A stretch of DNA of 60,322 bases from positions 1 to 60,322 of the forward strand of contig JAAZXA010000024.1 in assembly GCA_014240385.1 (NCBI GenBank). The letters run 5' to 3'. The notes under the pieces were generated by a model. That model saw nothing but the letters and a program-made list of their open reading frames with translations, was not told the origin of the DNA and searched no databases. Below, piece by piece: positions 24,947-33,625 of the stretch (position 1 is the first letter of the stretch; each line of letters begins with the position of its first letter). Made by a program: the position numbers and the translations under genes. Source of the DNA: Methanobacteriota archaeon (GTDB lineage: Archaea; Thermoplasmatota; Poseidoniia; Poseidoniales; Poseidoniaceae).

Positions 24947-27144
24947 TTGGCTTCGGTTGGAACCTCTGCCTTCAGACCCTTTCGGCCACGGATGCTCTCC
25001 ACGGTCTTTTCAAACAAGTGAATTGGTAGAATATCGAAACCACAATTTTCTGAATTCCAGACTGCACGGCCTTGACTAGCGGCTCTGATATCATTGGAGA
25101 AACCGAACGTCTCTGCCACTGGTACTGTACCAATAACAGTGGTGACTTCTCCGTCTGCAGGCATGTCCTCAATTACACCACGGCGGTTTGAAATCTCTCT
25201 TGAGACGCCGCCAAGCCAATTATTTGGTACGCTGACATTCATCTTCTGCATCGGCTCCATAATTACGGGGCGAGCACGGATACAAGCACCCTTGATTGCG
25301 TTTCTGACAGCAGGAATGGTTTGTGCAGGTCCACGGTGGATTGCGTCTTCGTGTAGTTTTGCATCAACTAAGCGCACAAATAGACCCATCATTGGCTCTT
25401 CTGCGATAGGTCCGCGCTTGCAGACTTCGTTGAAGGCTTCGATGATGAGTTCACGAGTCTCGTGAAGGGCTTGAATACCCTTAGTGTCGTTAACTAGGAC
25501 GTTAGTTCCGCTAATAGCGTAAATTTTACGCATGGTGTCTCTATCCATTCCATCGAACTCACCAAACTTGTTTCCGACTTCTTTGGAGTCCTTGTTTCTA
25601 ACAGGTCCATCGCCGAAGTGTCCTTCACGAAGGGCTTCGATAACCGGAAGTGGTAGTTTTTCTACTTCGACATAGAACCTGTTGTGGCGGTTAGGTGATT
25701 TACCTTCGAAAGCACTGCCGCGGTTAGATGACTCAACGGATTCACGGTAAACTACGATCGGTGGACTAACCTTGACCTTGATTCCTTGTTCTTCTTCGAT
25801 ACGGTAGGTAGTGATTTCCAAGTGGAGTTCCCCCATACCTGCTAATAGTGCTTCACCAGTTTCCTGATTTGTGGTTACCACTAGACTTGCATCGGCCTTT
25901 GCAAGAGAGCGAAGGGCATCAATGAATTTTGGCAAGTCCTTCATGGAAAGAGGTTCTACCGCTACTGTGACTACAGGCTCTGAATAGTGTCTGATGGCTT
26001 CGAAAGGTGTGAAATCCTTATCTCTCGAGATTGTTACACCGGCCGCTGCTGAGCGAATTCCAGTTACTGCTGCAATATTTCCTGCAACTACACTCGGTAC
26101 GGGGATTCTATCTCCTCCAACCATCATGCTAACTTGTTGAACGCGTTCAGGCTTGTGTCCTCCAAGTGCCCAGACGGACTCTCCGTGGTTGACTGAGCCA
26201 GAGTAGATTCTCCCAACAGCAACTTCTCCTGCGTGAGGGTCCATCCAAATTTTAGTAATCATCATAGCTAATTCACCATTTGGATCACATTCCATCATTG
26301 ACTTTCCGATTTCAGATTCCAAGTCTCCGTTCCAGATATTAGGGATACGGTATTTTTGTGCTTCAACTGGACCAGGTAGTTTTGTCACAGCCATGTCGAG
26401 TAGAACTTCGTGCACTGGTGCCTTCTTGGCTAATTCTTTTTGTTGTTCGTTGTTGCAGTAATCAAAGATGTCTTTGAATGAGATTCCAGTTTTTGCCATG
26501 AATGGTACAGTGATTCCCCAGTTGTGGTAAGCACTACCGAAGGCCACAGTACCATCTGCTACACTAACTTGCCATTCTTTGCGCTTTTCTTCAGGAGCGA
26601 ATTGGCGGATTAATTTATTGACTTTTGTGATAGTTCCCATGAAACGGGTTTGCATATCTTCAGGTGTGACCTGCAATTCGTTAATCAGACGGTCGACCTT
26701 ATTGATGAATAGAACCGGCTTCACCTTTTCTTTGAGCGCTTGTCGAACAACTGTTTCTGTTTGAGGCATTGGGCCTTCAACAGCGCAGGCTAGGATGAAA
26801 CAACCATCAACAGCACGCATTGCTCTAGTGACGTCTCCACCGAAGTCGACGTGCCCTGGTGTGTCAATTAGATTGATTAGGTAATCTGTTCCACTAACTG
26901 AGTGGACCATAGAAGCGCTTGCAGCGTTGATGGTAATTCCTCGGGCAGACTCTTGGTCATCAAAATCGAGAACGCGGCTTTTACCTGCTAACTCCTCAGA
27001 CATCATTCCAGCACCTGCAATCAGGTTGTCAGAAAGAGTAGTCTTACCGTGGTCGATATGGGCTGCAATGCATAAGTTCCTAATTTGTGGAAGGATGTGC
27101 ATTACTTCGGTTGCGCGCTTGATGTTGTCTTCTTTGCGACCCAT
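24934..27144 (-). CDS. Translation elongation factor EF-2
   Basis: A 736-residue GTPase with AHIDHGKTTLSD (P loop, residues 28-39), RGITI, DTPGHVDFGG and NKVD, followed by domains II-V. AIHRGPAQ at 601-608 places the diphthamide histidine at His603, matching archaeal EF-2. It translocates tRNA and mRNA on the ribosome. Dph6, the last enzyme of diphthamide synthesis, is encoded at 37482. EF-2 is the third gene of the S12-S7-EF-2 cluster, but a 112-base gap with two small inverted repeats separates it from S7. The ATG at 27144 is preceded by a weak GGTGA. Confidence 0.97.
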   Translation of the reverse strand: MGRKEDNIKRATEVMHILPQIRNLCIAAHIDHGKTTLSDNLIAGAGMMSEELAGKSRVLDFDDQESARGITINAASASMVHSVSGTDYLINLIDTPGHVDFGGDVTRAMRAVDGCFILACAVEGPMPQTETVVRQALKEKVKPVLFINKVDRLINELQVTPEDMQTRFMGTITKVNKLIRQFAPEEKRKEWQVSVADGTVAFGSAYHNWGITVPFMAKTGISFKDIFDYCNNEQQKELAKKAPVHEVLLDMAVTKLPGPVEAQKYRIPNIWNGDLESEIGKSMMECDPNGELAMMITKIWMDPHAGEVAVGRIYSGSVNHGESVWALGGHKPERVQQVSMMVGGDRIPVPSVVAGNIAAVTGIRSAAAGVTISRDKDFTPFEAIRHYSEPVVTVAVEPLSMKDLPKFIDALRSLAKADASLVVTTNQETGEALLAGMGELHLEITTYRIEEEQGIKVKVSPPIVVYRESVESSNRGSAFEGKSPNRHNRFYVEVEKLPLPVIEALREGHFGDGPVRNKDSKEVGNKFGEFDGMDRDTMRKIYAISGTNVLVNDTKGIQALHETRELIIEAFNEVCKRGPIAEEPMMGLFVRLVDAKLHEDAIHRGPAQTIPAVRNAIKGACIRARPVIMEPMQKMNVSVPNNWLGGVSREISNRRGVIEDMPADGEVTTVIGTVPVAETFGFSNDIRAASQGRAVWNSENCGFDILPIHLFEKTVESIRGRKGLKAEVPTEANYTD

Positions 27145-27206
27145 GATATCACCTTGAGATAAAACGGGCGACTTGCAATCCGTTCATGAAGGCTTCTACA
27201 CAAACC

Positions 27207-27224
27207 AATACCCTAAAGGGTATT
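27207..27224. repeat. Small inverted repeat in the S7-EF-2 gap
   Basis: Arms AATACCC (27207-27213) and GGGTATT (27218-27224) are exact complements around the loop TAAA. It lies 63-80 bases upstream of the EF-2 start. It could fold in the S12-S7-EF-2 transcript or mark a promoter element for EF-2. Confidence 0.4.
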
Positions 27225-27236
27225 GAAATCAGTTCT

Positions 27237-27250
27237 AAACCAGTTGGTTT
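27237..27250. repeat. Short inverted repeat directly after the S7 stop
   Basis: Arms AAACCA and TGGTTT flank the bases GT, seven bases beyond the S7 stop on the minus strand. With the neighbouring repeat it makes a two-hairpin region between rpsG and the EF-2 gene. The arms are only six bases, so chance is possible. Confidence 0.25.
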
Positions 27251-27256
27251 GAGAGT

Positions 27257-27898
27257 TTACCGAGCCGACGATGCAATTCTCTCGACTTCTTCCTTCTTCG
27301 AAATTGCAAAGGAAGTGACATCACCATCAGCGGCTTTACTGATTTCGTTGATGATACACTGAGTCAAGGTTCGCTTTGATTTGTAAGTTCCAGATTGTGC
27401 ACCCTTAGCCAAGTGGCGAAGTGCGACATCAAGACGGCGCATTGGAGCGGAATCTACGGCCTTAGGCTGCGATACTGCTCCGAATTTAATACGGGTGATT
27501 TCTTCCATTGGTGCACCATTACAGATCGCATCAACGAATGTTTGCAAAGGGTTGCCTCCTGTGCGCTCAGCAATTTTATCAAGAGCTGTTTCGAATGCTT
27601 TAATCGCCCCTAATTTCTTACCAGTGTATTTGCCGCTGCGCATCAAATTGTTGATAAAACGCTCGACTACAGATAACTTGGTTTTTCCAAACCATGCATT
27701 AGCATGGCGGCCACCAGTATGTGGAGTACCAACGGTTTTCAGATTGATATATGGGGCAAGACCAGGGTCAGTGCAGACTACTTCTGATGCATCCCACTTA
27801 CCAAAGACTAGAGTTCCAATTCCGGCAATGGGGCGGTCATCTACGACTTCTTCCACAACTTCTTCTACAGTTTCGACGACTTCTTCTTCTTCAGACAT
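27257..27898 (-). CDS. rps7: Ribosomal protein S7 (uS7)
   Basis: A small-subunit protein that binds the 3' domain of 16S rRNA. GRHANAWFGKTKLSVVERFINNLMRSGKYTGKK, here noted only by position near residues 65-97, and NPLQTFVDAICNGAPMEE are classic S7. The true start is one of two tandem ATGs (27901 or 27898) after GAGGTG, giving 213-214 residues; the open frame runs on upstream but overlaps S12. A very acidic N-terminal extension of about 25 residues (Glu/Val rich) precedes the S7 core. Second gene of the cluster, 10 bases after S12. Confidence 0.96.
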   Translation of the reverse strand: MSEEEEVVETVEEVVEEVVDDRPIAGIGTLVFGKWDASEVVCTDPGLAPYINLKTVGTPHTGGRHANAWFGKTKLSVVERFINNLMRSGKYTGKKLGAIKAFETALDKIAERTGGNPLQTFVDAICNGAPMEEITRIKFGAVSQPKAVDSAPMRRLDVALRHLAKGAQSGTYKSKRTLTQCIINEISKAADGDVTSFAISKKEEVERIASSAR

Positions 27899-27908
27899 CA
27901 TCAACACC

Positions 27909-28337
27909 TCAGCGAATTGGTTTCTCTTTACGACCACGGACCATCTCATTGAGACTGACGCCGTTTACTTGAATGACCTTGTAGCGGACACCGGGAATAT
28001 CTCCGTAGGACCGGCCCATACGTCCGCCAATTCCCTCGACCATTACTTCATCGTGTTCATCGATGAAGTTGATTGCACCATCGCCGGGAGCGAAAGCTGT
28101 CAATTTATTTCCACTCTTAATCAGTGAAATCTTTACTGCCTTGCGGATGCCAGAATTGGGCTGTTTAGCCTCAATTCCTACCTTTTCGATAACAATTCCA
28201 CGAGCCTGAACCGAGCCACGTAGTGGGTCGTGTTTCTCTCTGGACTTCAGCATACGCTTCTTGTAACGACGGTCAGACCAGCGGAATCTCTGGCGGTCCT
28301 TTGCCATTTTACGTCCTGCGAATAGTCCTCGACCCAT
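27909..28337 (-). CDS. rps12: Ribosomal protein S12 (uS12)
   Basis: The ATG at 28337 has AGGAGG seven bases upstream and gives 142 residues, the usual archaeal/eukaryotic S12 length. The decoding-centre loop [13 protein letters not shown] and the [17 protein letters not shown] end are present. It helps monitor codon-anticodon pairing. A TATA-like CATATAGG on the minus strand near 28377-28385 predicts a leader of about 18-20 bases that carries the ribosome site. First gene of the S12-S7-EF-2 cluster and divergent from ubiD. Confidence 0.96.
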   Translation of the reverse strand: MGRGLFAGRKMAKDRQRFRWSDRRYKKRMLKSREKHDPLRGSVQARGIVIEKVGIEAKQPNSGIRKAVKISLIKSGNKLTAFAPGDGAINFIDEHDEVMVEGIGGRMGRSYGDIPGVRYKVIQVNGVSLNEMVRGRKEKPIR

Positions 28338-28483
28338 GCATATGCCTCCTTTTGAGCAGGTCGCCGACTTGCCTCCCCTATATGACCATGACGGATGACC
28401 ACGCCGCAGCAGTTCATTCATACTGCCAATGCTGAGGGGACATAAACGCAACCTTCAATGCTTGTCATCATACGGCGAGAGGC

Positions 28484-29746
28484 ATGGGATTCAGGGACCT
28501 GCTGGCAGATGCTGAAGTGGTAGCAGAAACAACTTCTTGTATCCACGAGATCTTTGATTATTCAAAGAATCTGAATAATTGCCCGTTGTTATTTGAATCA
28601 ATCAAAGAAGCACATGGGCATAGAGCCGCATTGAATTTACTCGACCGAGGGTTATTGTGCAAAGCATTAGGGATTGCTGATTCAGAATTAATTGACATCC
28701 TTGCAGAGGCGATGGCAAACCCAATTCCCACCAGAGAAGTAGAGGGTGCCAAAGTTTTGCAATGCAACATGGATGTTGATTTGACCTGCTTACCAATCCC
28801 CCATCACCATAGAGAAGATAAGGGGAGATACATGTCTGCGAGTATCATTATTGCAGAATATAAGGGAACTCGAAACGTTTCCTTCCATCGCCAATTAGTC
28901 CTTTCAAGAAATGAAATGGCTGCTCGGTTAGTGCCTCGACATTTGCGAACGATGGTCGATGAGGCAAGAATAGCAGGTGATGAAGTCAATATCGCTATCA
29001 TCAATGGACCTGACCCTCTTGTTCTTTTGGCGGCCGCTATGTCATTCGATGAAAATTTAGATGAATTAACCGTTGCATCCGCATTACATCAGAAACTCCG
29101 TGGCTCCCCTTTACCAGTTGTACGCCTTGAAAATGGGATATTTGTGCCCGCAGATGCTGAGTACGTCATGCAAGCAAGAATTACCACCAGAGATGCGGAA
29201 GAAGGTCCATATGTTGACATAACAGGAACAGTAGATGATATTCGAATGGAGCCAATGATAGAAGTTGATTCAATCTCTCATGCGAAGAACCCGATAATGC
29301 ATGTTCTAATCCCTGGATTTGGCGAACACCGTGCCCTCATGGGTTTACCAAGAGCACCAACAATCAAAGCAGCCGTCTCAAAAGTAGTTGATTGCCATGA
29401 TGTCTTCCTTACCGAAGGGGGCTGCGGCTGGTTATCTTCCGTAGTTGCAATTAATCCTCAAGAAAAAGGAGATGGAATTAAGGCGATTCATGCGGCATTA
29501 GCGGGACACCGTTCTATGAAACAAGTTACAATCGTCAATCCTGACATAGATATAACGAATCCAGTTGCAGTAGAATGGGCAATGATGACTCGCTGGCAAC
29601 CTGATACAGATACGGTAATCCTTAGCGACCAGAAAGGTTCATCACTTGACCCATCAAGAAACGAAGATGGAACTACAGCGAAAGTTGGATTTGATGCAAC
29701 CCTAGGTCCGGGGATTTCAGGAAAGGAATATCATAGTGTATTATAA
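28484..29746 (+). CDS. UbiD-family decarboxylase, candidate anhydromevalonate-phosphate decarboxylase
   Basis: A 420-residue UbiD-fold protein with CNMDVDLTCLPIPHHHREDKG near residue 90, RNVSFHRQLV, NIAIINGPDPLVLLAAAMSF and ADAEYVMQARI. UbiD enzymes use prenylated FMN to decarboxylate unsaturated acids. In archaea with the modified mevalonate pathway a UbiD-type enzyme turns trans-anhydromevalonate 5-phosphate into isopentenyl phosphate, the substrate of IPK. IPK and the isomerase-synthase lie within 7 kb, which supports that role, but a decarboxylase in quinone synthesis cannot be excluded, as this cell also makes menaquinone. GAGAGG precedes the ATG. Confidence 0.88.
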   Translation: MGFRDLLADAEVVAETTSCIHEIFDYSKNLNNCPLLFESIKEAHGHRAALNLLDRGLLCKALGIADSELIDILAEAMANPIPTREVEGAKVLQCNMDVDLTCLPIPHHHREDKGRYMSASIIIAEYKGTRNVSFHRQLVLSRNEMAARLVPRHLRTMVDEARIAGDEVNIAIINGPDPLVLLAAAMSFDENLDELTVASALHQKLRGSPLPVVRLENGIFVPADAEYVMQARITTRDAEEGPYVDITGTVDDIRMEPMIEVDSISHAKNPIMHVLIPGFGEHRALMGLPRAPTIKAAVSKVVDCHDVFLTEGGCGWLSSVVAINPQEKGDGIKAIHAALAGHRSMKQVTIVNPDIDITNPVAVEWAMMTRWQPDTDTVILSDQKGSSLDPSRNEDGTTAKVGFDATLGPGISGKEYHSVL

Positions 29747-29766
29747 TCAAAAAAGGAGCGATTCAA

Positions 29767-30747
29767 ATGTCCGGAAGTGCAGCTGATGACCTCCAACATC
29801 CAAGAAGGAACCTTGGCAATAGATTTCGTTCACAAGCCGAGAAGTTCGTAAAGTTAGTCAGAAAAGACCCAACAAGAAAGGAGCAGAACTTAGCTTGGGC
29901 TGAACAAAACGCCCAACAAGCATTATTGCATGATTTCACTGATGAACGAAATTGGCTAACACTAATTCACATAAAGAAATTGAGAGAAGATGCAGACGGC
30001 ATCCACAGATGCTTGGAGGATTTATTCACCGTTTTAGGGAGAGACCCTGAAAGGCTTGATAATTTGGCAGAATTGAATTTCTTAGAATTGGGTCATGATT
30101 TGATGAGTGCAACCTTGCTTGAAGACCCATTGAACCCAGATAAATGGTGGGAGAAAACCCAAGAAAAGCAAAACTTACAAGGCTTTGCTGAACGCTGTAA
30201 GCGCTTAGATTTCAGAGATCAAAGAGCCAATATCACCCATGGTCGAAGAATGCAAAAATTGAGAGAGGATGGACAAATTGAATTATTCATTGATTTGGTT
30301 CAACATCTTTTAGCACACCGGCCTGCAAATTTTGAATTATGGCTGCAACTTGGAAGGCTACACGAAGGCAGAAAGGAAGCGGATGAGGCATGGCTTTGTT
30401 ATGACCATGTCCAGGCCTTGAGGCCACGCAGTGAAGAGCGTGATAAATATCTCAAACGGTTGACTGAAAGAATGGATGCCACAACAGATTGGAAGGGGCC
30501 AAATGATGATGCAAAAACATCGTTCCTAAAGCGCATGGAAAAACTAGCTAGAAAAATCTCAACACCTCCTCCAGATGAAAAATCCGAGGAGCATATTGAA
30601 GAAATGGAGTCAGATGAGTCGAAACTTCAAGCATTATTATCAGCAGGCGATGCAGAAGAGGCGTTCTTCATGGCAAGAGGATTGCTAGCAGTAGGCGAGG
30701 CATGGGCTTCCGAATATATGGATAAAGCCCGAGAAATGCTCAGTTAA
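29767..30747 (+). CDS. TPR-like helical repeat protein
   Basis: A 326-residue soluble protein of helical hairpins. ANFELWLQLGRLHEGRKEADEAWLCYDHV near residues 193-221 is the clearest tetratricopeptide-like pair, and others are divergent. A charged linker with APPP-type prolines and acidic residues lies near 255-280. AAGG-type AAAAGGAG precedes the ATG by about eight bases. It is 20 bases behind ubiD and converges on another TPR-like gene, overlapping it by eight bases. Function unknown; TPR proteins usually hold partners together. Confidence 0.75.
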   Translation: MSGSAADDLQHPRRNLGNRFRSQAEKFVKLVRKDPTRKEQNLAWAEQNAQQALLHDFTDERNWLTLIHIKKLREDADGIHRCLEDLFTVLGRDPERLDNLAELNFLELGHDLMSATLLEDPLNPDKWWEKTQEKQNLQGFAERCKRLDFRDQRANITHGRRMQKLREDGQIELFIDLVQHLLAHRPANFELWLQLGRLHEGRKEADEAWLCYDHVQALRPRSEERDKYLKRLTERMDATTDWKGPNDDAKTSFLKRMEKLARKISTPPPDEKSEEHIEEMESDESKLQALLSAGDAEEAFFMARGLLAVGEAWASEYMDKAREMLS

Positions 30748-31678
30748 GGCCGGTTAATTCCTTGAATCTTTGTTGCCAACTATTGCTACCAGTTGCCGTA
30801 AAAAATCCAGAAGCAAGCAAGGGATCCTCAATTCTATCAACTTCGATCCAATCTAATTCCACAACCCTATCTAATGCGGTGGCTGCAAGAAGTAGTCCTC
30901 GAAGATCCGGACGGTCTGGCCCTTCTAATGCCGGCCTTAATTCCAAACATCGATTGAAAATCTCATCAACATCTTGTATTGTATTGCTCATACTCATGAT
31001 TTCACCCCCCATTTCGTGGGCACTTAATCCTAAAAATAGAGTCATCGCTTGCCATTGTAATTCGATGATTTCGCAAGTATCAGCATGACTGATCGCATTC
31101 CATGCATTCCTTGTGGCATCCTTAAATTGCTCCATCGAAGCGAGTATTCTGCTGGCTCCAAGTCTTGAGAGGACTAATGTTTCAGCTGCGTGATCATCCT
31201 CAACTGATATCTCCCCATAGGTATGTAAGGCCATCATTGGCTCATTGGTTGAGAGGTGAAAAGATGCTTTGTTCAATAGTGCTAAATCGTGATTTCTACC
31301 TGCTTTTGCTACTGACTTTAACCTAGTTTCAGCCCATGTCAAGTCCTCATCAGCCCCTTCTATATCCCCTGAAATAAATCTTTCAAGGCCCCGTTCCATG
31401 CGCGCTCGACCTTCTAATTCCAAGTCGCGTGTATCTTTAGATGAACAAATCGAAAGAGACAAATCTATCATTGGCAATACGTCAGATTGAGAGACTCTTG
31501 CCTCGGTTATTGCCAATATCGATGCTTGGGCAGGTGTTAATTTTGAACTCAATATCTTTAGAGATATTTCATCTCCTTCTCCTAATGCCGTCTCGGCTAA
31601 ACAAAGAGTGGAGAATTTGGAATTATCATTATGTTTGTTTTCTCGAAATGATTGCAGATAATCTACAGGAGTTCTCAT
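30740..31678 (-). CDS. TPR-like helical repeat protein at the end of the exosome operon
   Basis: A 312-residue helical protein without membrane segments. Several degenerate helical hairpins of about 34-40 residues are visible, such as LALLNKASFHLSTNEPMMALH near 130 and EIIELQWQAMTLFLGLSAHE near 200. I recognise no catalytic motif. Its ATG overlaps the stop of the DHH gene (ATGA), so it is translated with the exosome operon. It may be a scaffold for the RNA-degrading proteins, which is inference from position only. Confidence 0.75.
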   Translation of the reverse strand: MRTPVDYLQSFRENKHNDNSKFSTLCLAETALGEGDEISLKILSSKLTPAQASILAITEARVSQSDVLPMIDLSLSICSSKDTRDLELEGRARMERGLERFISGDIEGADEDLTWAETRLKSVAKAGRNHDLALLNKASFHLSTNEPMMALHTYGEISVEDDHAAETLVLSRLGASRILASMEQFKDATRNAWNAISHADTCEIIELQWQAMTLFLGLSAHEMGGEIMSMSNTIQDVDEIFNRCLELRPALEGPDRPDLRGLLLAATALDRVVELDWIEVDRIEDPLLASGFFTATGSNSWQQRFKELTGLN

Positions 31679-32667
31679 TTCTTTTCAACTCCCGCTAAGG
31701 CATGAATAAATGCAGATTCAACTGCCATTAAGTCAAGAGAGCAACTCCATCCTGCAGCCCCATCATGGCCACCACCTTCGCCGCCATGGGTTCTGGCTAA
31801 GGTGCTGAGGATATTACCAACATGTACTCCAGCCAAAACTGCGCCTCGACTGGCCCTCGCCGTTAGGCGACTGATTCCTTCACGCCTTCGCATACAGATT
31901 GCAACATCGGCTCCTGCCGACATCAAGGCTCTACAAACAACACTTTCTTGGGTCCCAGCACTACTTTTCAATAACCACCAGGGGCCAGCGTCGATTCCAT
32001 CACTTCGGCTTAATGCTTTGGAGATAGCACCATTGTCTGAGCGCGTTAAAATATCCTCTTCAAACTCTTCAATAAAATCAGCATAGTCAATTATTCCATC
32101 ATCCAAAATCTGTGAAGCGCTTTCGAATGAACTGGCATCAGCGTGGCGAAATCGCCCCGTGTCGGCCACCAGTCCAGCAAGTAATAATCTCCTTACTTTA
32201 CTTGTTAGAACATTTTTCTTATGTTTTAATAAATATTGATGAATGATTTGAGTGGTGGCAGAAACTGGCCACAATAATTGTATATCGCCTTCTTCTAAAC
32301 TCCAATCTGAAGTTGAATGATGATCGATAATACAGCGCGGCACATCCCTAGGTAATTCCAAACCTGTCTGATCTTCAGCAGCGCTATCGACTACTACAAT
32401 GCCAGCCAGTTTTTTAGGCCAGCGAGGAGATTGGGCATCTAAATGTAGAAATGGAGCATCCAGTTTTTCCAATAACCGTCTTGCTAATTTGCAAATATGC
32501 ACCCCGCAAGCCATCGCTTCTGGCCTTGATGCTGCCAAGGAGATTGCTGAACCAATAGTGTCCATATCACCATTCTTATGCGCAACAATTGCTATCGCAC
32601 CCTTTGATGCTGCATTAGTTAACCAGTCATCAAGTTTTGACAACTGCATATCTTGAGAGTCTATCAC
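31675..32667 (-). CDS. DHH-family phosphoesterase, NrnA/RecJ-like
   Basis: A 330-residue two-domain DHH protein. HKNGDMDTIGSA near residue 25 binds the first metal, VVDSA follows, IDHHST gives the DHH motif near 112, and GGEGGGHDGAAGWS near 295 is the DHHA1 substrate motif. Family members cleave short oligonucleotides, cyclic dinucleotide products or single-stranded DNA. The GTG start at 32667 overlaps the prefoldin stop (GTGA) and follows GAGGT. Position behind the exosome genes suggests cleanup of the short RNAs released by exosome decay. Confidence 0.88.
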   Translation of the reverse strand: MIDSQDMQLSKLDDWLTNAASKGAIAIVAHKNGDMDTIGSAISLAASRPEAMACGVHICKLARRLLEKLDAPFLHLDAQSPRWPKKLAGIVVVDSAAEDQTGLELPRDVPRCIIDHHSTSDWSLEEGDIQLLWPVSATTQIIHQYLLKHKKNVLTSKVRRLLLAGLVADTGRFRHADASSFESASQILDDGIIDYADFIEEFEEDILTRSDNGAISKALSRSDGIDAGPWWLLKSSAGTQESVVCRALMSAGADVAICMRRREGISRLTARASRGAVLAGVHVGNILSTLARTHGGEGGGHDGAAGWSCSLDLMAVESAFIHALAGVEKK

Positions 32668-32978
32668 TTCGATACCTCAAGTTTCTTGACTAAAGTCTCA
32701 TATAAATCTCTTAATTCACTTTCTCTTTCTACTAAGTGTTGAACGTGGCTTTGGAATTTTTCTAAGCCTTCTTTCAGTTCTTCAACTAATGCTTCTTTAT
32801 CATCAACCTGAACGAGTATCCCGCCACTTTGTTTGAACAGGGAGTTTCCTTCATGATGGGTTCCTAAAAGGGTGAGTGTGTTTTCCATTTCGCGGATTTG
32901 GTTTGAAATCGAACCTGCTTGTTGGGCAATCAATTGTAATTCCTGAACGGTTTCTTGAAGTTGAGTATTGGCATCCAT
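32664..32978 (-). CDS. pfdB: Prefoldin beta subunit
   Basis: A 104-residue coiled-coil protein with the prefoldin beta pattern: an N-terminal helix (LQLIAQQAGSISNQI), a beta hairpin including LFKQSGGILVQVDDKEALVEEL, and a C-terminal helix. With prefoldin alpha it forms the jellyfish-shaped hexamer that carries unfolded proteins to the thermosome. AGGTGA precedes the ATG. It sits in the exosome operon after pcc1 and before the DHH gene, as in many archaea. Confidence 0.88.
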   Translation of the reverse strand: MDANTQLQETVQELQLIAQQAGSISNQIREMENTLTLLGTHHEGNSLFKQSGGILVQVDDKEALVEELKEGLEKFQSHVQHLVERESELRDLYETLVKKLEVSK

Positions 32979-33012
32979 ATTAGTTCACCTGTTGATTCGC
33001 AAGGGTTGCTAT

Positions 33013-33234
33013 TCAAGAATTATGCCCCTTCAGCAAATTGATTACGGATTCAGATGCTTCGATGCCGCGCATCCTTGTATTCCACATTGCTCTCAAATCG
33101 GCTGGGTTTTTTTCTGTAATACTGAAAATTAATTTTTCCTCTTCAAGATTTGAATTGATTTCCGTTGAAAGGGATGCCTGAAGTGCAATTGAATCAGTAG
33201 ATTCTAGAGAAACTTGAACTGACCAAGAGGGCAT
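33013..33234 (-). CDS. KEOPS complex subunit Pcc1-like
   Basis: From the ATG at 33234 (GGAGGTG five bases upstream) the product has 73 residues; an in-frame start at 33267 would overlap rpl37ae. The pattern VSLESTD, LSTEINSN, FSITEKNPADLRAMWNTRMRGIEASE fits Pcc1, including the NP-ADLRA helix start. Pcc1 is the dimeric platform of KEOPS, which makes N6-threonylcarbamoyl-adenosine in tRNA. Its place between rpl37ae and prefoldin is the usual archaeal arrangement and supports the call. Confidence 0.8.
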   Translation of the reverse strand: MPSWSVQVSLESTDSIALQASLSTEINSNLEEEKLIFSITEKNPADLRAMWNTRMRGIEASESVINLLKGHNS

Positions 33235-33263
33235 AGAAGCACCTCCATTATTAGGCAACAGCC

Positions 33264-33623
33264 TCACTCTTCTTCAGAGATTTCGCCTTCAGCGATTGCT
33301 CGCTCGTAATCAATTGCTTTTTGCTGTGCGATTAATGCCATATCGGATGCGGACGCACCATCTACTGAGCGGCGGATGATTCTGTTATTTGCATCTGAAG
33401 CACGAGTAAATGGTTCCCATGCGCCTCCTGCAAAGGAATGGCTACACTTTCCACAATTCCAAATTCCCACTGCACCACGGGTGACTCTAGGGTATTGGCA
33501 GACTGGGCAGGTGTATTTCTTGGATTTCTTGCGAAGGACCTTGGCTGCATTTCGGCGAACACTAACACCATAGCGTGGACCAAATCTTGCAGCAACACCG
33601 ACTTTTTGGGTTCTCTTTGCCAT
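33264..33623 (-). CDS. rpl37ae: Ribosomal protein L37Ae (eL43)
   Basis: The ATG at 33623 with GGAGG seven bases upstream gives 119 residues; a start two codons earlier overlaps rrp42. The zinc ribbon is CPVCQYPRVTRGAVGIWNCGKC, near residues 39-60. The basic N-terminus AKRTQKVGVAARFGPRYG is typical. The protein binds 23S rRNA. A C-terminal helical extension of about 40 residues, ending in acidic residues, goes beyond the usual archaeal length of about 70-90. Confidence 0.95.
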   Translation of the reverse strand: MAKRTQKVGVAARFGPRYGVSVRRNAAKVLRKKSKKYTCPVCQYPRVTRGAVGIWNCGKCSHSFAGGAWEPFTRASDANNRIIRRSVDGASASDMALIAQQKAIDYERAIAEGEISEEE

Positions 33624-33625
33624 TT

